The notes: generated by a model from the letters alone, not told the origin. A stretch of DNA of 64,000 nt from Thelonectria olida (GCA_020736575.1 JAGPYM010000064.1:62001-126000), one strand, 5' to 3'. Counted from the stretch's first letter, positions 33,056 to 43,396 are shown. A program made the numbers and translations.

Positions 33056-33260
33056 TGTCGCATATCAGCCTGTCGCACACTCGGCATAGCCCACCGGATT
33101 TTTGTCCGGAACTCCACTTGCAATTTCCGTTCCACACGGATTTCGTCTCCTATATAAGACAGCAACGTCATTCTCTTTTGTATAGTATAATTGCTCTTTA
33201 GATAATTCTCATCAATTGACTGGTGCCATCAATGATCCCTGTGGAGCCAATTGTCTGACA
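33056..33260 (+). repeat. Copia 5' LTR
   Basis: This 205-bp terminal repeat starts TGTCGCATATC and ends TTGTCTGACA. It includes a TATATAA box at 33151-33157 that should drive the element transcript. Confidence 0.95.
33151..33157 (+). promoter_or_regulatory. TATA box of the Copia LTR
   Basis: TATATAA follows CGTCTCC in the LTR, about 105 bp from its end. The position fits a promoter for genomic RNA. Confidence 0.55.
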
Positions 33261-33281
33261 GTTATGAGCCCGGTAGCAGCT
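33261..33281 (+). promoter_or_regulatory. Primer-binding site, initiator-tRNA-Met half-molecule type
   Basis: GTTATGAGCCC directly after the LTR is complementary to the anticodon stem-loop of initiator methionine tRNA (GGGCUCAUAAC). The following bases continue roughly into the D-arm side. Internal priming by a cleaved initiator tRNA is known for Copia and Ty5. Confidence 0.7.
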
Positions 33282-33441
33282 TAGGCGCTCATCATAGCTG
33301 ATTCCGACCGTTGCGCAAGATCACTTGCACGACGCCTATCACCACACATCACATAACGGATCCGAGTCCTGCCACAAGCCTCATCTGCTGCCTGCCTGCC
33401 TGTCGGCCCTTTTTGCTGCCCAACACGAATCCTTTCCAAAG

Positions 33442-36400
33442 ATGACCATCAAGTCCGAAGTTGCGCTCTCCAGACCGTCCGAATGGACTGCCTGGTACGA
33501 CGATTTCGTCTCAAGGGCTGAGACTTCCAAGATCTTCGACTTTGTCGACCCCGATAAGGAAGCTCCGATCCTGGAAGAACCAAAGGAGCCCATGACTTCT
33601 GAAGAAATGCTTGATCTCCACAATAAGGCTGCTCTTGACGCTTGGACACGCGCATCCCAGCAGAACGCTGCAATCACCGGACCAAGACCAGAGCCGGCTA
33701 CGGACCTGACCGATGGTCAGTGGACTCGACTCACTCGTCTCCAGTCAGAATACAAGGTCAAACTCGCGACCTTCGCCAACCGGCAGCGCGCCTATGCTGA
33801 ACTCGCTGTTTGGGTTCGATCAACCGTCGATAAGACCTACCTTGGCAACACGACTTCTAAGTCTGACCTTCGCACAATTGTCCGCGACCTGAAGTCAAGT
33901 CTTGCACCCTCCGAGGACGAACAGAAGGAGGAAGCGCGCTTAAGATATCGTCAGGTCCTGGCCCAGACTAAGAGGGTCAAGCCGGAGGACTGGCTCGTGG
34001 CTTGGAGTAAAGCCAAGCTAGAAGGCGAAAGGCACAAGATCGCTGAACTGGAAGGACAGTCTGCCCTCAATGACTTCCTCACTGCCGTCTCCGCCTTTGA
34101 TGCAAATTGGGCAAGCCAGCAGAAGGTTCAAATCATGAACAGCAAGAAGTTCGGCCTCAAGATGGATGTCACACTACGCGCGTTGGGCGAACTGTTTCAC
34201 GAACAGGTTCGAAGCACTAGAATGACCAGCAAGCTGACCGACAGCGTGTTTGCCGTCTCTGATGCAGCCCAAAGCCACTGTCCGTGCGGACTGCCGTCAT
34301 CCAAACATCGATGGAAGCCCGTTGATTGTGCCGCAGTGCAGATCGCAATCAATGGCGAGTCCAAGGATGGAAGACACGTTAAGTCCAGCCGCGTCAAGGC
34401 CTGCAAGGAGGCTCTGAAGCAAGCCAAGTGGAAGAGCCTTGTGGACACGGTCAAGGGCTCGGCAGCGACCGCCAAGTCGGATCAACGAGAAGACAAGGGA
34501 GACCCACGTAAACACGGAGACTTTGCTGGCTTGACTATCGATGCCAACGGCCTCTCCAGTGGAACCACCGATTCAGTCTTTGCAGCCCTACGCGAGAAGC
34601 ATCCTCTTTACAATTCGACGATCTATGACTGTGGGGCAACTACCCATATCGTCAATGATAAGAGTCTGCTGGCCGACGTCCGCGAAGCTGTGGAAGCCGA
34701 CTATGTTATGATCGGCGAAGGTTCCTTGAAGGTCGAAGCACGAGGCATCCGAAGGATGGAAAACGTGCTGGATGGCGAAGACGGAAGAAACACGCGCGCT
34801 CTTGTCCTCCTTGACGTTGCGTATGTGCCAAGATTCCATACGAACATCATCAGCGCGAAGAAACTTGCAAGGAAGGGATTATGGCATTGTGGGTTGGATA
34901 ATACGCTCCGAATGGGCACCTACGACGACAATGATATTATCTGTCGTCTCACAGACCAATACGACCTCGATGTAGTCGAATACAAGCCAATTTCCCGCTC
35001 TTACTTCAAGCTTCCACAATCATTGATCTCCGTATTCAACGCCTTCCAAGATGTATTCTCCTCTTTCCAAGCGGATCGCCACAAGCCGAGACGACAAAGA
35101 ATGGCGATTTCAAGGGTTCCGGCTCCGCCGCGGCTAGATTCTTCCGAAATATGGCATCTTCGCTCTTGCCACGCAGGGCCACAAGCACTTGAACAACTTG
35201 TCTTGCAGACCAAAGGAGTCCGGATCAAGGGTCCGACTACTGTTCAATGCACGGCCTGCGGCACTGGCAAGGCTACTGAGATTATCTCCCGCAGGGAATC
35301 ACCAAACCGGTCAAGACAACCGTTTTACCGGATCTTCATCGATATCTTCGAGTTCCCTGCGGCATACAATGGACACCGCTACGTTCTGCTCATCACAGAC
35401 GAATTCAGCGGCATGATGTTCTCCTGGTCCTTGGCTTCAAAGACGGAAGTCAGCAAGATCATCAAGGACTTTGAGGCCCGAGTCAAGCGACACACCGGTG
35501 CATCGATCTGCAAGATCAGAATCGACAACGAAAGGACCATTATCAATTTGCCTTTTCAAAAGGACTCCGAGTTCCAGATCTGGGCGACAGAGGTAGGAAT
35601 AGAGATTGAACTTCCGCCGACGCACACCAAAGAACCGACTGGTGGAGCAGAACGACCTGGTGGAATCAATCAGCTACGAATGCGCTGTATGATTGGCCTT
35701 CTTCCGCAAGAGCTCTGGCCGGAATTCTACCGTGCAGCTACCTGGATACACAACATCCTTCCTAGCCGGAGGAATCAGTGGATGTCACCCAAGGAGAAAA
35801 TGGACCGTTGGTTTCACCAACACTTTCGATGGTATAGACCACCAAACGTCGATTTTGATGCCACAAAGGATCTTCGACCAGACTGGCGCGGGATTTATGC
35901 ATATGGATGCAAAGCATATCCCCTAAACAGCCGCTATAAAGCCGGGAAAGACATCAACCAATTCAAGCTTGGCCCACGAGCACACGTTGGATATCTCGTT
36001 GGTTATCATGCCAGCAATATCTATCGTATTTGGGTCCCCAAGCTCAATCAGGTCACCCTGTCCCGAGACGTACGATTCAATGAAGAGGAATTCTTTGATC
36101 CAGAGCAAGAGGAACAGCTCGAGACGGAAGCGGTCGTGGAATACAGGCCAACACCGCAGGCGTTGGAGCCACTTCCTCAGCGAGACTGGGACACGATCTT
36201 GGACGAATTTCTCTATGAGTTCGATGACCACATCTTGGGTTTCAGCCCAGACGGTTCGAACTCGGGGGTGGAAGACGCTAGAGGAGCCACTTCAGGTGCT
36301 GCAGACAGCACGTCACAGCCTGTACAGCCTGTACAGCCTCTATCGCAAAGACTTCTCACACCTCTGCGCGAACCACCAATCCTTCCGACGCCGGACCCAA

Positions 36401-38631
36401 CACCACAGCTGGCCAGTAGGGACGCCTCACCAGCTTCCGGGTCAACCGGCTCGAACACCTCAACACCAGACCCGCCGTTGCAAACAGACCCGAATTCACC
36501 TGCCCAACGGTCCGTGGCTGGTCCAGACAGTGATCTTGACGAATATCATGGCCCTGCGACGCGAAGATCGGCTGCGCCATCACCAGACAGCCGATTCGAA
36601 GACATCGAGCCAAGTCATGCCATTCCAAGTTCAACTGAGTCACGCGATCTTAGTCCTGAAGGAGTCACCCGGGACACGATCGTAGTTCAACCGCTGACCC
36701 CACGCCGGCGACCTTCCCCAGAAGGCAATAGCATGCAACCGGACAAGCAGCCGTCAGGTGACCAAACAACTCCTGAAGCTCGCGGCACCACGCGCACACG
36801 CCGCAGCCAAAAGGAACTCTACGGTGACCAACCGACTCGCAAGAGCGACCGGACACCAAAGCCAAATCGGAAGTATGATGATTACGTGTACAGCGTTTTC
36901 ACCGCCCAGCTTCCAAACAATCAACATCCTGAGGGAAACCTCGCAACATTTCATAGCGTCTTTCTCGCCGCAGTCTCCAAGACGGCACGAGATCATCGAT
37001 TTCACCGGGATGACCTTGTACGACTTCCCAAGCGATATCAGGATCTAGAAGACCACCCAATGGGTCCAGAATTCAAAACAGCCATAAGAAAGGAGTTGCA
37101 CGATCTCCTCCGACGAGGCACCTGGAGGCTGGTCGAACGCGAAAAAGCTCGTGGACTACCCCTTCCGCTGAAGTGGGTGTTCACCTATAAGTTCGATCAA
37201 GATGGCTACCTCCAAAGGTGCAAGGCCCGCGTCTGTGTCCGTGGGGATCTCCAAGATGATGATGGGGGACTGGAAACTTATGCCGCCACGCTCGCAGCAA
37301 AGACCTTCAGGATCATGATGGCAACAGCGGCACGATTCGATCTCGAGATTCGACAATTCGACGTTGGGAACGCTTTCCTCTACAGCGACCTCAAGAAGGA
37401 CCAACCCGTCTACGTTCAGCTTCCTAAGGGATATGTGGAACTTGGTTTCCTGAAGCCAGGGGAAACATCGACCATGATCGCAGAACTTGACAAGGCCCTC
37501 TACGGTCTTCGCGAGGCTCCACTCCTTTGGTATAACGAAATTTCTGAGACGCTCAAGGAAGCAGGGATTGATCGCACGGATGAAGAACCTTGCGTCTTTA
37601 CCAACGGCAAGATCCTAGTTCTCATCTATGTTGACGATATCCTGATCCTCAGCCCCCGGCAAGAAAAGAAGGCAGTCGGCGACCTCGTTCAACATCTCCA
37701 ATCCAAATACAACCTGCGCGAAGAAGAGTTCAAATGGTATCTTGGCATCAGAGTCATTAGGGATCGACCAAATCGGAAGATCTATCTCTGCCAAGACGCT
37801 TACGTTGAGAAAATCGGACGAAAATTCAAGCTCTGCGATTCAAAACTTCGAGTGCCATCGATCCCGATCACAACGATCCCTCTTGTCAAATATGACGGAC
37901 AGGCCTCCAAGGAAGAAATCAAGGCGTATCAGGAACGAGTTGGGTCTTTAATGTACATCGCAGTTATGACCAGGCCGGACATAGCGCATGCAGCAGCCCA
38001 GCTTGCAAGGTTCTTGACAAACCCATCGCCTGAACACCTTGCTGCAACCAACCAGTGCATCCGTTACCTCTACGCGACGAGATTCCTTGCCATCGTCTAT
38101 GATGGGATGCACGTAGGAGAGGCTCTTGTGATCGCAAGTGATGCGTCGTTTGCAGATGACATCGAGACCCGCCGCTCATCGCAGGGATATGTCATGACAC
38201 TGTTCAACGGACCGGTCGTATGGAAAGCTGGTCTCCAAGACACAGTCACGACTTCTACAACCGAAGCAGAAATCTTGAGCCTAGAGAGAGCAGCTAAGGA
38301 GAGCTACGCCCTAGACCGCCTGCTCAGGGACATCTCTCTTGATCTTGGACCTCTAAAGATATACTGCGACAATCTTCAGTCAATCCGACTTGTGGTTGAG
38401 GAGAACCAGAGAATTACGACGAAGTTGCGACATGTTGACGTCCAGAACATGTGGCTGAAGCAGGAATTCAAGAAAGGCAGGTTTCTGGTGGAATATCTCA
38501 AGACTGATCAGATGCCAGCAGACGGCTTGACAAAAGCCCTGCCGAGAGCAAAGTTCGAGCACTTTCGATCGATGCTGAGCCTGATGGACATCAAGAGGGA
38601 AGCGGATCTGGAAGAGAAGCCTATGGAATGA
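33442..38631 (+). CDS. Copia Gag-Pol polyprotein
   Basis: The frame is open from 33325, but the first ATG is at 33442, giving about 1729 residues. Gag fills the first 390 residues and contains a zinc-binding-like HCPCGLPSSKHRWKPVDC near 278. The protease active site appears as YDCGATTHIVND near 395, where DSG or DTG is usual. The integrase has an H/C zinc region (WHLRSCH...C-x-x-C) near 572, then catalytic Asp in FIDIFEFP, Asp in IRIDNERT and Glu in the EPTGGAE segment. A long Pro/Ser/Thr linker follows. The reverse transcriptase has KWVFTYKFDQDG, DVGNAFLYSDL and YVDDILIL near 1396. RNase H has ASDASFADD and STTEAEILSLERAAKE. No stop interrupts it. Confidence 0.93.
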   Translation: MTIKSEVALSRPSEWTAWYDDFVSRAETSKIFDFVDPDKEAPILEEPKEPMTSEEMLDLHNKAALDAWTRASQQNAAITGPRPEPATDLTDGQWTRLTRLQSEYKVKLATFANRQRAYAELAVWVRSTVDKTYLGNTTSKSDLRTIVRDLKSSLAPSEDEQKEEARLRYRQVLAQTKRVKPEDWLVAWSKAKLEGERHKIAELEGQSALNDFLTAVSAFDANWASQQKVQIMNSKKFGLKMDVTLRALGELFHEQVRSTRMTSKLTDSVFAVSDAAQSHCPCGLPSSKHRWKPVDCAAVQIAINGESKDGRHVKSSRVKACKEALKQAKWKSLVDTVKGSAATAKSDQREDKGDPRKHGDFAGLTIDANGLSSGTTDSVFAALREKHPLYNSTIYDCGATTHIVNDKSLLADVREAVEADYVMIGEGSLKVEARGIRRMENVLDGEDGRNTRALVLLDVAYVPRFHTNIISAKKLARKGLWHCGLDNTLRMGTYDDNDIICRLTDQYDLDVVEYKPISRSYFKLPQSLISVFNAFQDVFSSFQADRHKPRRQRMAISRVPAPPRLDSSEIWHLRSCHAGPQALEQLVLQTKGVRIKGPTTVQCTACGTGKATEIISRRESPNRSRQPFYRIFIDIFEFPAAYNGHRYVLLITDEFSGMMFSWSLASKTEVSKIIKDFEARVKRHTGASICKIRIDNERTIINLPFQKDSEFQIWATEVGIEIELPPTHTKEPTGGAERPGGINQLRMRCMIGLLPQELWPEFYRAATWIHNILPSRRNQWMSPKEKMDRWFHQHFRWYRPPNVDFDATKDLRPDWRGIYAYGCKAYPLNSRYKAGKDINQFKLGPRAHVGYLVGYHASNIYRIWVPKLNQVTLSRDVRFNEEEFFDPEQEEQLETEAVVEYRPTPQALEPLPQRDWDTILDEFLYEFDDHILGFSPDGSNSGVEDARGATSGAADSTSQPVQPVQPLSQRLLTPLREPPILPTPDPTPQLASRDASPASGSTGSNTSTPDPPLQTDPNSPAQRSVAGPDSDLDEYHGPATRRSAAPSPDSRFEDIEPSHAIPSSTESRDLSPEGVTRDTIVVQPLTPRRRPSPEGNSMQPDKQPSGDQTTPEARGTTRTRRSQKELYGDQPTRKSDRTPKPNRKYDDYVYSVFTAQLPNNQHPEGNLATFHSVFLAAVSKTARDHRFHRDDLVRLPKRYQDLEDHPMGPEFKTAIRKELHDLLRRGTWRLVEREKARGLPLPLKWVFTYKFDQDGYLQRCKARVCVRGDLQDDDGGLETYAATLAAKTFRIMMATAARFDLEIRQFDVGNAFLYSDLKKDQPVYVQLPKGYVELGFLKPGETSTMIAELDKALYGLREAPLLWYNEISETLKEAGIDRTDEEPCVFTNGKILVLIYVDDILILSPRQEKKAVGDLVQHLQSKYNLREEEFKWYLGIRVIRDRPNRKIYLCQDAYVEKIGRKFKLCDSKLRVPSIPITTIPLVKYDGQASKEEIKAYQERVGSLMYIAVMTRPDIAHAAAQLARFLTNPSPEHLAATNQCIRYLYATRFLAIVYDGMHVGEALVIASDASFADDIETRRSSQGYVMTLFNGPVVWKAGLQDTVTTSTTEAEILSLERAAKESYALDRLLRDISLDLGPLKIYCDNLQSIRLVVEENQRITTKLRHVDVQNMWLKQEFKKGRFLVEYLKTDQMPADGLTKALPRAKFEHFRSMLSLMDIKREADLEEKPME

Positions 38632-38690
38632 TGATGCTGCTCCTGTGGCTGATAGTGATAGCTTCCGTCAGCGTTGACTTGATCACTCAA

Positions 38691-38702
38691 CGCTGGGGGG
38701 TG
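38691..38702 (+). promoter_or_regulatory. Polypurine tract
   Basis: CGCTGGGGGGTG lies directly before the 3' LTR, in the position where plus-strand DNA synthesis is primed. Confidence 0.6.
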
Positions 38703-38907
38703 TGTCGCATATCAGCCTGTCGCACACTCGGCATAGCCCACCGGATTTTTGTCCGGAACTCCACTTGCAATTTCCGTTCCACACGGATTTCGTCTCCTAT
38801 ATAAGACAGCAACGTCATTCTCTTTTGTATAGTATAATTGCTCTTTAGATAATTCTCATCAATTGACTGGTGCCATCAATGATCCCTGTGGAGCCAATTG
38901 TCTGACA
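38703..38907 (+). repeat. Copia 3' LTR
   Basis: By reading it is identical to the 5' LTR over all 205 bp. It is followed by the target duplication GGCTC at 38908-38912. Confidence 0.95.
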
Positions 38908-39922
38908 GGCTCACTATCCTTCGTCTCACACAATCTGGCAAATTCCGCATGTCTAGTTTTCAAGACTCGAAAAGCATCCCAAATCATCAGTAGATCCGTC
39001 AAAGAGTATGAGGAAAGGGCCAGCTGTTGGCAAATCTCGTAAGGGCCAATCATTTTTACTCTCAGTTCTATCGCATCTACGGGTGTGACGATCTCTTTAT
39101 TTATTGTCTTGACCAGCCAAAATGAACAAGCGAGTTCCCCACCAAGTCCGATGTAGGAATACGCTAGCACTTACTATGGCTGCTGCTGATCCTTCGGAAA
39201 TCGGCCGATCGACCAATTTCTCCAACTGGGGTCGTTTGCGTTGCATATCGAATGCTCCTCTTCGTTTCTTCCGCGATGTCTTCCCGTTGACGCGCCGTGT
39301 CTCGGACTTTGCAAGTGGGAACACTGATCCGCCAGCACCTTACGAATTCGGTCAAAGATACCTACAAGCAAGCTGACAGCAGCCAGCAATGAACGAAATC
39401 ATACTATGCAATTTCTAAGGTCAAAGTTCACACCCACGTCCAAGAGAACGAATCCCTTGTAGCAAACATTGCCCTCGAGATGATTTCTCGGGTATCCACC
39501 ATGTCAAGATGAGACTGGCTAGCCGGAGGTCCGAACTACCGATCAGAGAGCCGCGCCAGCACTGTGACAACCTCTCAGCTAGAGCCTCACTAAACAGATA
39601 GACATAGGGCTCTAAGCCACTCGTTACATTGAAGAAATCAAGAGCTTCTATCACTACAATTCTCCACCTTTTCGAATGTGACATGCACGCCACCAGAGCA
39701 GGAAACGGATCGAGGTACTTCTATTTTGAAAGACCAGATTCTTTCAGAACACGTGCATTAATACGGCAGCTCCTAGAATGGATGCAAGTCGTCTATTAGT
39801 AGCCTCGGGTACTGCCCAGAACAGACCGACCTGGTATATAACAAGTCACACTCCCCCTTAACTTTTACTCGTATATCAGCTTTGAGAGCTTTGAGAGCTT
39901 TTATCCTTGATTCAGGCGCAAA

Positions 39923-40535
39923 ATGCACTCCTTTCTTGCATTATTCCTTGCGTGGATCAGCCTTGCCGAATGTGATAGATTTACAGACCAGTAAAGGCTT
40001 TACTTTCAACGACTCACCGGGGTTCGCTGACATTGGCCTCAGGAGAGACACCTACTATACCTTCGATGAAGCATCGGGGCATCTATCAAGAAGTGTACAT
40101 CGCGGAAACGAACGAAATGCTGCTGTTACTACCGACGTTGAGCAAATCAGTTCATCGATCGTCCCTCAGGAGACCTCAATTCAAACTAGTGTAGATACCA
40201 AGGATGTTGAGAAGATGTGAGTTTATCAAAGATTAAAGTGGCTATGCTGACACTTTCCCCCAAGGAAAAATGCTCTCTCTGCGGCCTTTGATGCCCTGTT
40301 ACATCCAGTCACGAGCAGTCCGGGAGATAAGCGTGAACTGGTGTCAGACGCGACTGCCTTGTTTGAGGACTCATCAGCCATCGCCTCAATCGTCAACGAA
40401 ATTGCCTCGGAAACGCCAGAGGTCACTCCCGGGAATAGTGAAAACGATTCATCTGGATCGAGGACGGCACATTCTAGCATCGGTATTGCACTGACCATGG
40501 CGACAGTAGCCTTCGCCGCTTTTCTGAATGCTTAA
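39923..40535 (+). pseudogene. Small secreted or GPI-anchored protein with a frameshift after the signal peptide
   Basis: ATG 39923 starts a good signal peptide (MHSFLALFLAWISLAEC) but the frame stops at 39992. The next frame, which has no ATG of its own, continues with VIDLQTSKGFTFNDSPGF through TYYTFDEASGHLSRSV. It splices at 40216/40265 (48-bp intron) to NALSAAFDALLHPV. The product ends in a hydrophobic tail (SSIGIALTMATVAFAAFLNA) after a Ser-rich stretch, which fits a GPI-anchor signal. One lost or gained base near 39960-39985 would explain the break. It may be a real inactivation or a base-call error. The cell-surface location is inferred from the two terminal signals. Confidence 0.55.
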
Positions 40536-41001
40536 AGCCATGTCTAAAAGGAGTTGGCTATGGGTTTTGCGCTTGTAAGCGTAGAGCTTCGTCAAAGGAA
40601 CAGGGTCACGGGTGGGACGCGGGCAAGGCTGAGGCAAACAGGGTGGTCAAATTAGGCACAAGGGCAAGGCATTGGCTCAAGACAAGAAATGCTCCCCTGG
40701 TGTTGCGATTGGGAAGTAAGCAGGCCATAGTACTTCTAGGGTTGAGCTATGCTTCAAGGCAGAACAGTGGAAGCTCGTTGTGGATGGCGATAATGACACC
40801 GAAAAGCAGTTCATGGCCACCAGAGAATTAGAACACGTATCCTTTGCCCTTGGGGTATGCGAGTGTCAGACGGAGGATACAAGCGTCCACCCGTAGCATT
40901 ACCTGTTCACTCCCTCAAGCAACCTGGACCGACGTGCCATAAAGATGTAAAGATGAACTCGAAGCTATGTACATATGGTATCATTAGCAAGTTGGCAACT
41001 T
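40536..41001. other. Intergenic with an exon-like fragment
   Basis: From about 40744 to 40893 the plus strand encodes FKAEQWKLVVDGDNDTEK and ATRELEHVSFALGVCECQ before a stop. It reads like coding debris, without a recognised family. Confidence 0.3.
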
Positions 41002-41076
41002 TCAAATTCAGGCTATAAGCCATTATTAGCGACCGCACTGGTGGAGTGCGCATTCCCTTTGCCTCAGCTGGTAATG
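41002..41076 (-). repeat. Palindromic dispersed repeat, copy 2
   Basis: On the minus strand it matches 48463-48540: CATTACC-x-GCTGAGGCAA, then TGCGCACTCCACCAGTGCGG and a second palindrome GGCTTATAGCC. The core forms a hairpin CGCACT/AGTGCG with loop CCACC. Confidence 0.75.
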
Positions 41077-41204
41077 CGACAGGGAAAACCCCAGTAGCTG
41101 AGCGCATGACGCCCGACATGGTTCTCGCTCTCGAGCTTAACCTACGCCATTGTCGATCTGCAGACTTGATACTTGATAAATTGCTGCTTCAGATGCACTA
41201 ACAA

Positions 41205-42084
41205 TTGTCACAGGAGCAAAATGTCGGAATCTACTACGTGTACGATGTTCTCTCTGATGTCCCTCGTGAAGCCAAGCAGGGCCGCATGGAGTTTGACCTC
41301 TACGGTGCACAAGTCAACTACCTTGTGTCCCAAAAGGACTGCACAAGCGAGATGAGGGGTGGATGGGAGCTCGATAGGTACAACTTCCTCCATATGATCC
41401 AGCGCACTTGGAAGATGTTACCCAAAAAGAAGTGGTACGTGTTCGCAGAAGCCGATAGCTACGTCTTTTAGCCAAACCGGATCTTATGGCTCAACAACAA
41501 GGTGACTCTCGAGAGGTACCGCTATGTTGCATCTACCGCTTTGCTAAAGAACATGCCCTTTGCCCATGGCGGTAGTGGATATGTCATCTCCGGCGAGACG
41601 GTTAGGATGATGACTGAGACACGCGGTCTGGCGCACAAGTACGATCTCATTATCCCGCCGAGGAGGCCCAAAACAACGCTGGCGATCACGAGGAGAGCCG
41701 GAGAAGCCTGGGAACAAGAACACTACCGAGAAGCATGCGCACATAGGACCCGACCATTGCTTCTACGTGTGCATGTCGCAGGGTCTCGATATCAACAGGA
41801 GCGGTACGATAGCCTAGACAACGATAGTGAGCGCTACGCTTTCCTCATTTCCTCAGAACCAAGTATGAGGAGGGCGCCAAGGACGCCAACTTCAACCGCG
41901 ATCGGCAGTGCTTCCAGTGGCGATACCACAACAAGGCGTGCTGCCTCGCCGGGAGCTTCAAGCTCGGAAAATCTCGTCCTGAAGAGGACCCCAAGGACAA
42001 GTGGTCGAGTGGTTGGTTCATTGAAGGCATCAACAAGTGGATTGAGGCCAAGGGTGACTGCCAGCCCGAGAAGAGCATTGACTA
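41205..42084 (+). pseudogene. Glycosyltransferase family 31-like gene with an internal stop
   Basis: A splice acceptor (TTGTCACAG) precedes the exon. It encodes QNVGIYYVYDVLSDVPREA, then ELDRYNFLHMIQRTWKMLP, KKWYVFAEADSYVF and a stop at 41469-41471. Reading continues in frame with PNRILWLNN and PFAHGGSGYVISGETVRMM. The ADSYVFWPN and AHGGSGYV blocks are those of fungal fringe-like GT31 proteins, which transfer sugars in the secretory pathway. The stop TAG stands where TGG (Trp) is expected. After about 41660 the frame is lost. A cysteine-rich tail (CFQWRYHNKACCLAGSF, then SSGWFIEGINKWIEAKG) continues in another frame to a stop at 42084. The gene is dead in this copy. Confidence 0.7.
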
Positions 42085-42805
42085 AGCATGTGACTCTTTT
42101 TTATCATCAGTATGCTGTTGGACGGGAGACGAACAGCTTGTACTTTGTACGCGGCATTTTTGCTCCTTTTTCTTTTCTCTCGGTTCCTTATACATCACCA
42201 TGGTTGGAAGGGATTATTTTGGAGACGAAAATGATATGGCGTTTTGGGTTGGGGTCACAAATTCAGGGAGCGAAGACTATGAAAAAGCAAAAGGGATTCG
42301 ACATGTTCTCTTTTTCTATGCTGTATGTTCTATGTGTGGTGGCATCTATTCCTTCTTGCTCAACGACCAGATTGTTCTCTTAGGCTTACACATTCCGCGT
42401 TTTGTCTGAGACCTAGGAGCCTTTTGGTTACTTCATCACAGGGCCTTCGCTTCAGGGGAATCTCAAATGGCCCCACCATTCAGTTTGAGAGTGTATTCCG
42501 GACTTTCAAGTCTTCCCTAGGTAGAATGAACACTGCCTCCCCCCTCAACGAAGGACTGCCAGATGGGAACGCATCATAAATTCCTGGGTGATGCAGTCAG
42601 ACTCCGTATGTGAGTGCGCAAACAGGTGTTGGATACGCGGTGGACATTTTGAACGTACGATGTTGACGGTTCCAAGAAGCCGATGACGAGAACGGCCCGT
42701 CTAGAGTCTGGTCATTTTGATGAGGCCCGAGCTATTTAACAATCCGGAGTTCAGTAGTCCCGGCACTTCGATCTCCCATCTCTTGTCGTCTAGGGAGATT
42801 CTGTC
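42085..42805. other. Intergenic
   Basis: Short frames only. No repeat or gene was recognised. Confidence 0.45.
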
Positions 42806-43396
42806 ATGAAACACAGGCTCAAAAGCTCTTGGTTAGGCTGTCGTTGTGGGCATTGGATAAATCTTAGGCAAATATATGTTAATAAGACCACTTCAAGGCA
42901 CTTGCAAAGAACAAAACGCCCGCCTTTAAACATATATGTCGTAGGTGCTCAATGCACCGGCAAAACAACTCTCGTCAGCGCATTGGAGACCTTTTCGCAA
43001 ACATACCTGGTGTCCCACACCCAATAATCATTAGAGAACTCGCTCGTTCTGTTAATATGGAGAACCACGATTTCGTGGCCGACGACATCACTTCATCTAC
43101 CGAACGCTGTATGAGCTTACAGATTCTCATACTTGGGCATTGAAGCTGAAAAAGAAATGACAGCTTTAAAGGAAGGGCCCTGGATTATTTCCGACCATTC
43201 CGGTGTGCACCCCATTGGCGGATGATAATATGAGACTGATACCCAAACCACGGAAGACTAAATTATGTTTCATCAAAAATTCTACAAGAGACTAAAAAAA
43301 ACAGGCCTACATTACGAAGTCATTCCACGATCGATGTTAAGCACCAAGGAACGGGTTGAATTTGTGTGGTCTAGATGGGGATATGGAAACTGTCTG
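42806..43396 (+). pseudogene. Decayed P-loop NTPase (AAA_28-like)
   Basis: PPLNIYVVGAQCTGKTTLVSALE near 42925-42995 is a Walker A motif of the type seen in NadR-like AAA_28 proteins. The frame then breaks. IIRELARSVNMENHDFV and DDITSSTERCMSLQ follow in the next frame, and TALKEGPWIISDHSGVHP near 43160 in yet another. FHQKFYKRLKKTGLHYEVIP with STKERVEFVW appears near 43270-43375. The order of these blocks is that of the intact family, so this is one gene broken by several indels. The original protein would bind ATP and may act on nucleotides or RNA ends; its substrate is unknown. Confidence 0.65.

Larger units (their letters stand above)
33056..38907 (+). mobile_element. Intact Ty1/Copia LTR retrotransposon
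   Basis: The element is 5852 bp with two 205-bp LTRs that I read as identical. GGCTC occurs immediately before and after as a 5-bp target duplication. A primer-binding site, one long gag-pol frame and a polypurine tract are present. The domain order protease, integrase, reverse transcriptase, RNase H is that of Copia. Identical LTRs and an open frame mean recent insertion with no visible RIP. It lies antisense to the gene it interrupts. Confidence 0.95.
31526..39693 (-). pseudogene. Ulp1/C48-like gene disrupted by a Copia insertion
   Basis: Coding segments lie at about 39693-39440, 39370-39170 and 39090-38908, then resume at 33055 and run to the stop at 31526. If the Copia element and one copy of its 5-bp target are removed, the frame reads straight through (ARLCETKDSEP, then ACMWGYPAREH). 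The large exon has a block like the fungal Ulp1/C48 cysteine peptidase fold: LPIQKRGEWAFAIAYP, then QWYDS, then W-x-G-P and NEDSGLFVLLGIRLLAR. In active members the second block is DCG and the first contains HW. Here DSG (codon at 32576-32578) and EW occur, so catalysis is doubtful even before the insertion. The C-terminal half is unassigned. The upstream exon block is repeated at 45.1-45.3 kb. Confidence 0.6.

Noticed and set aside
35969..36685. 238-codon plus-strand frame inside Copia
   Set aside because: It is an alternative frame of the Gag-Pol linker, with low-complexity composition only.
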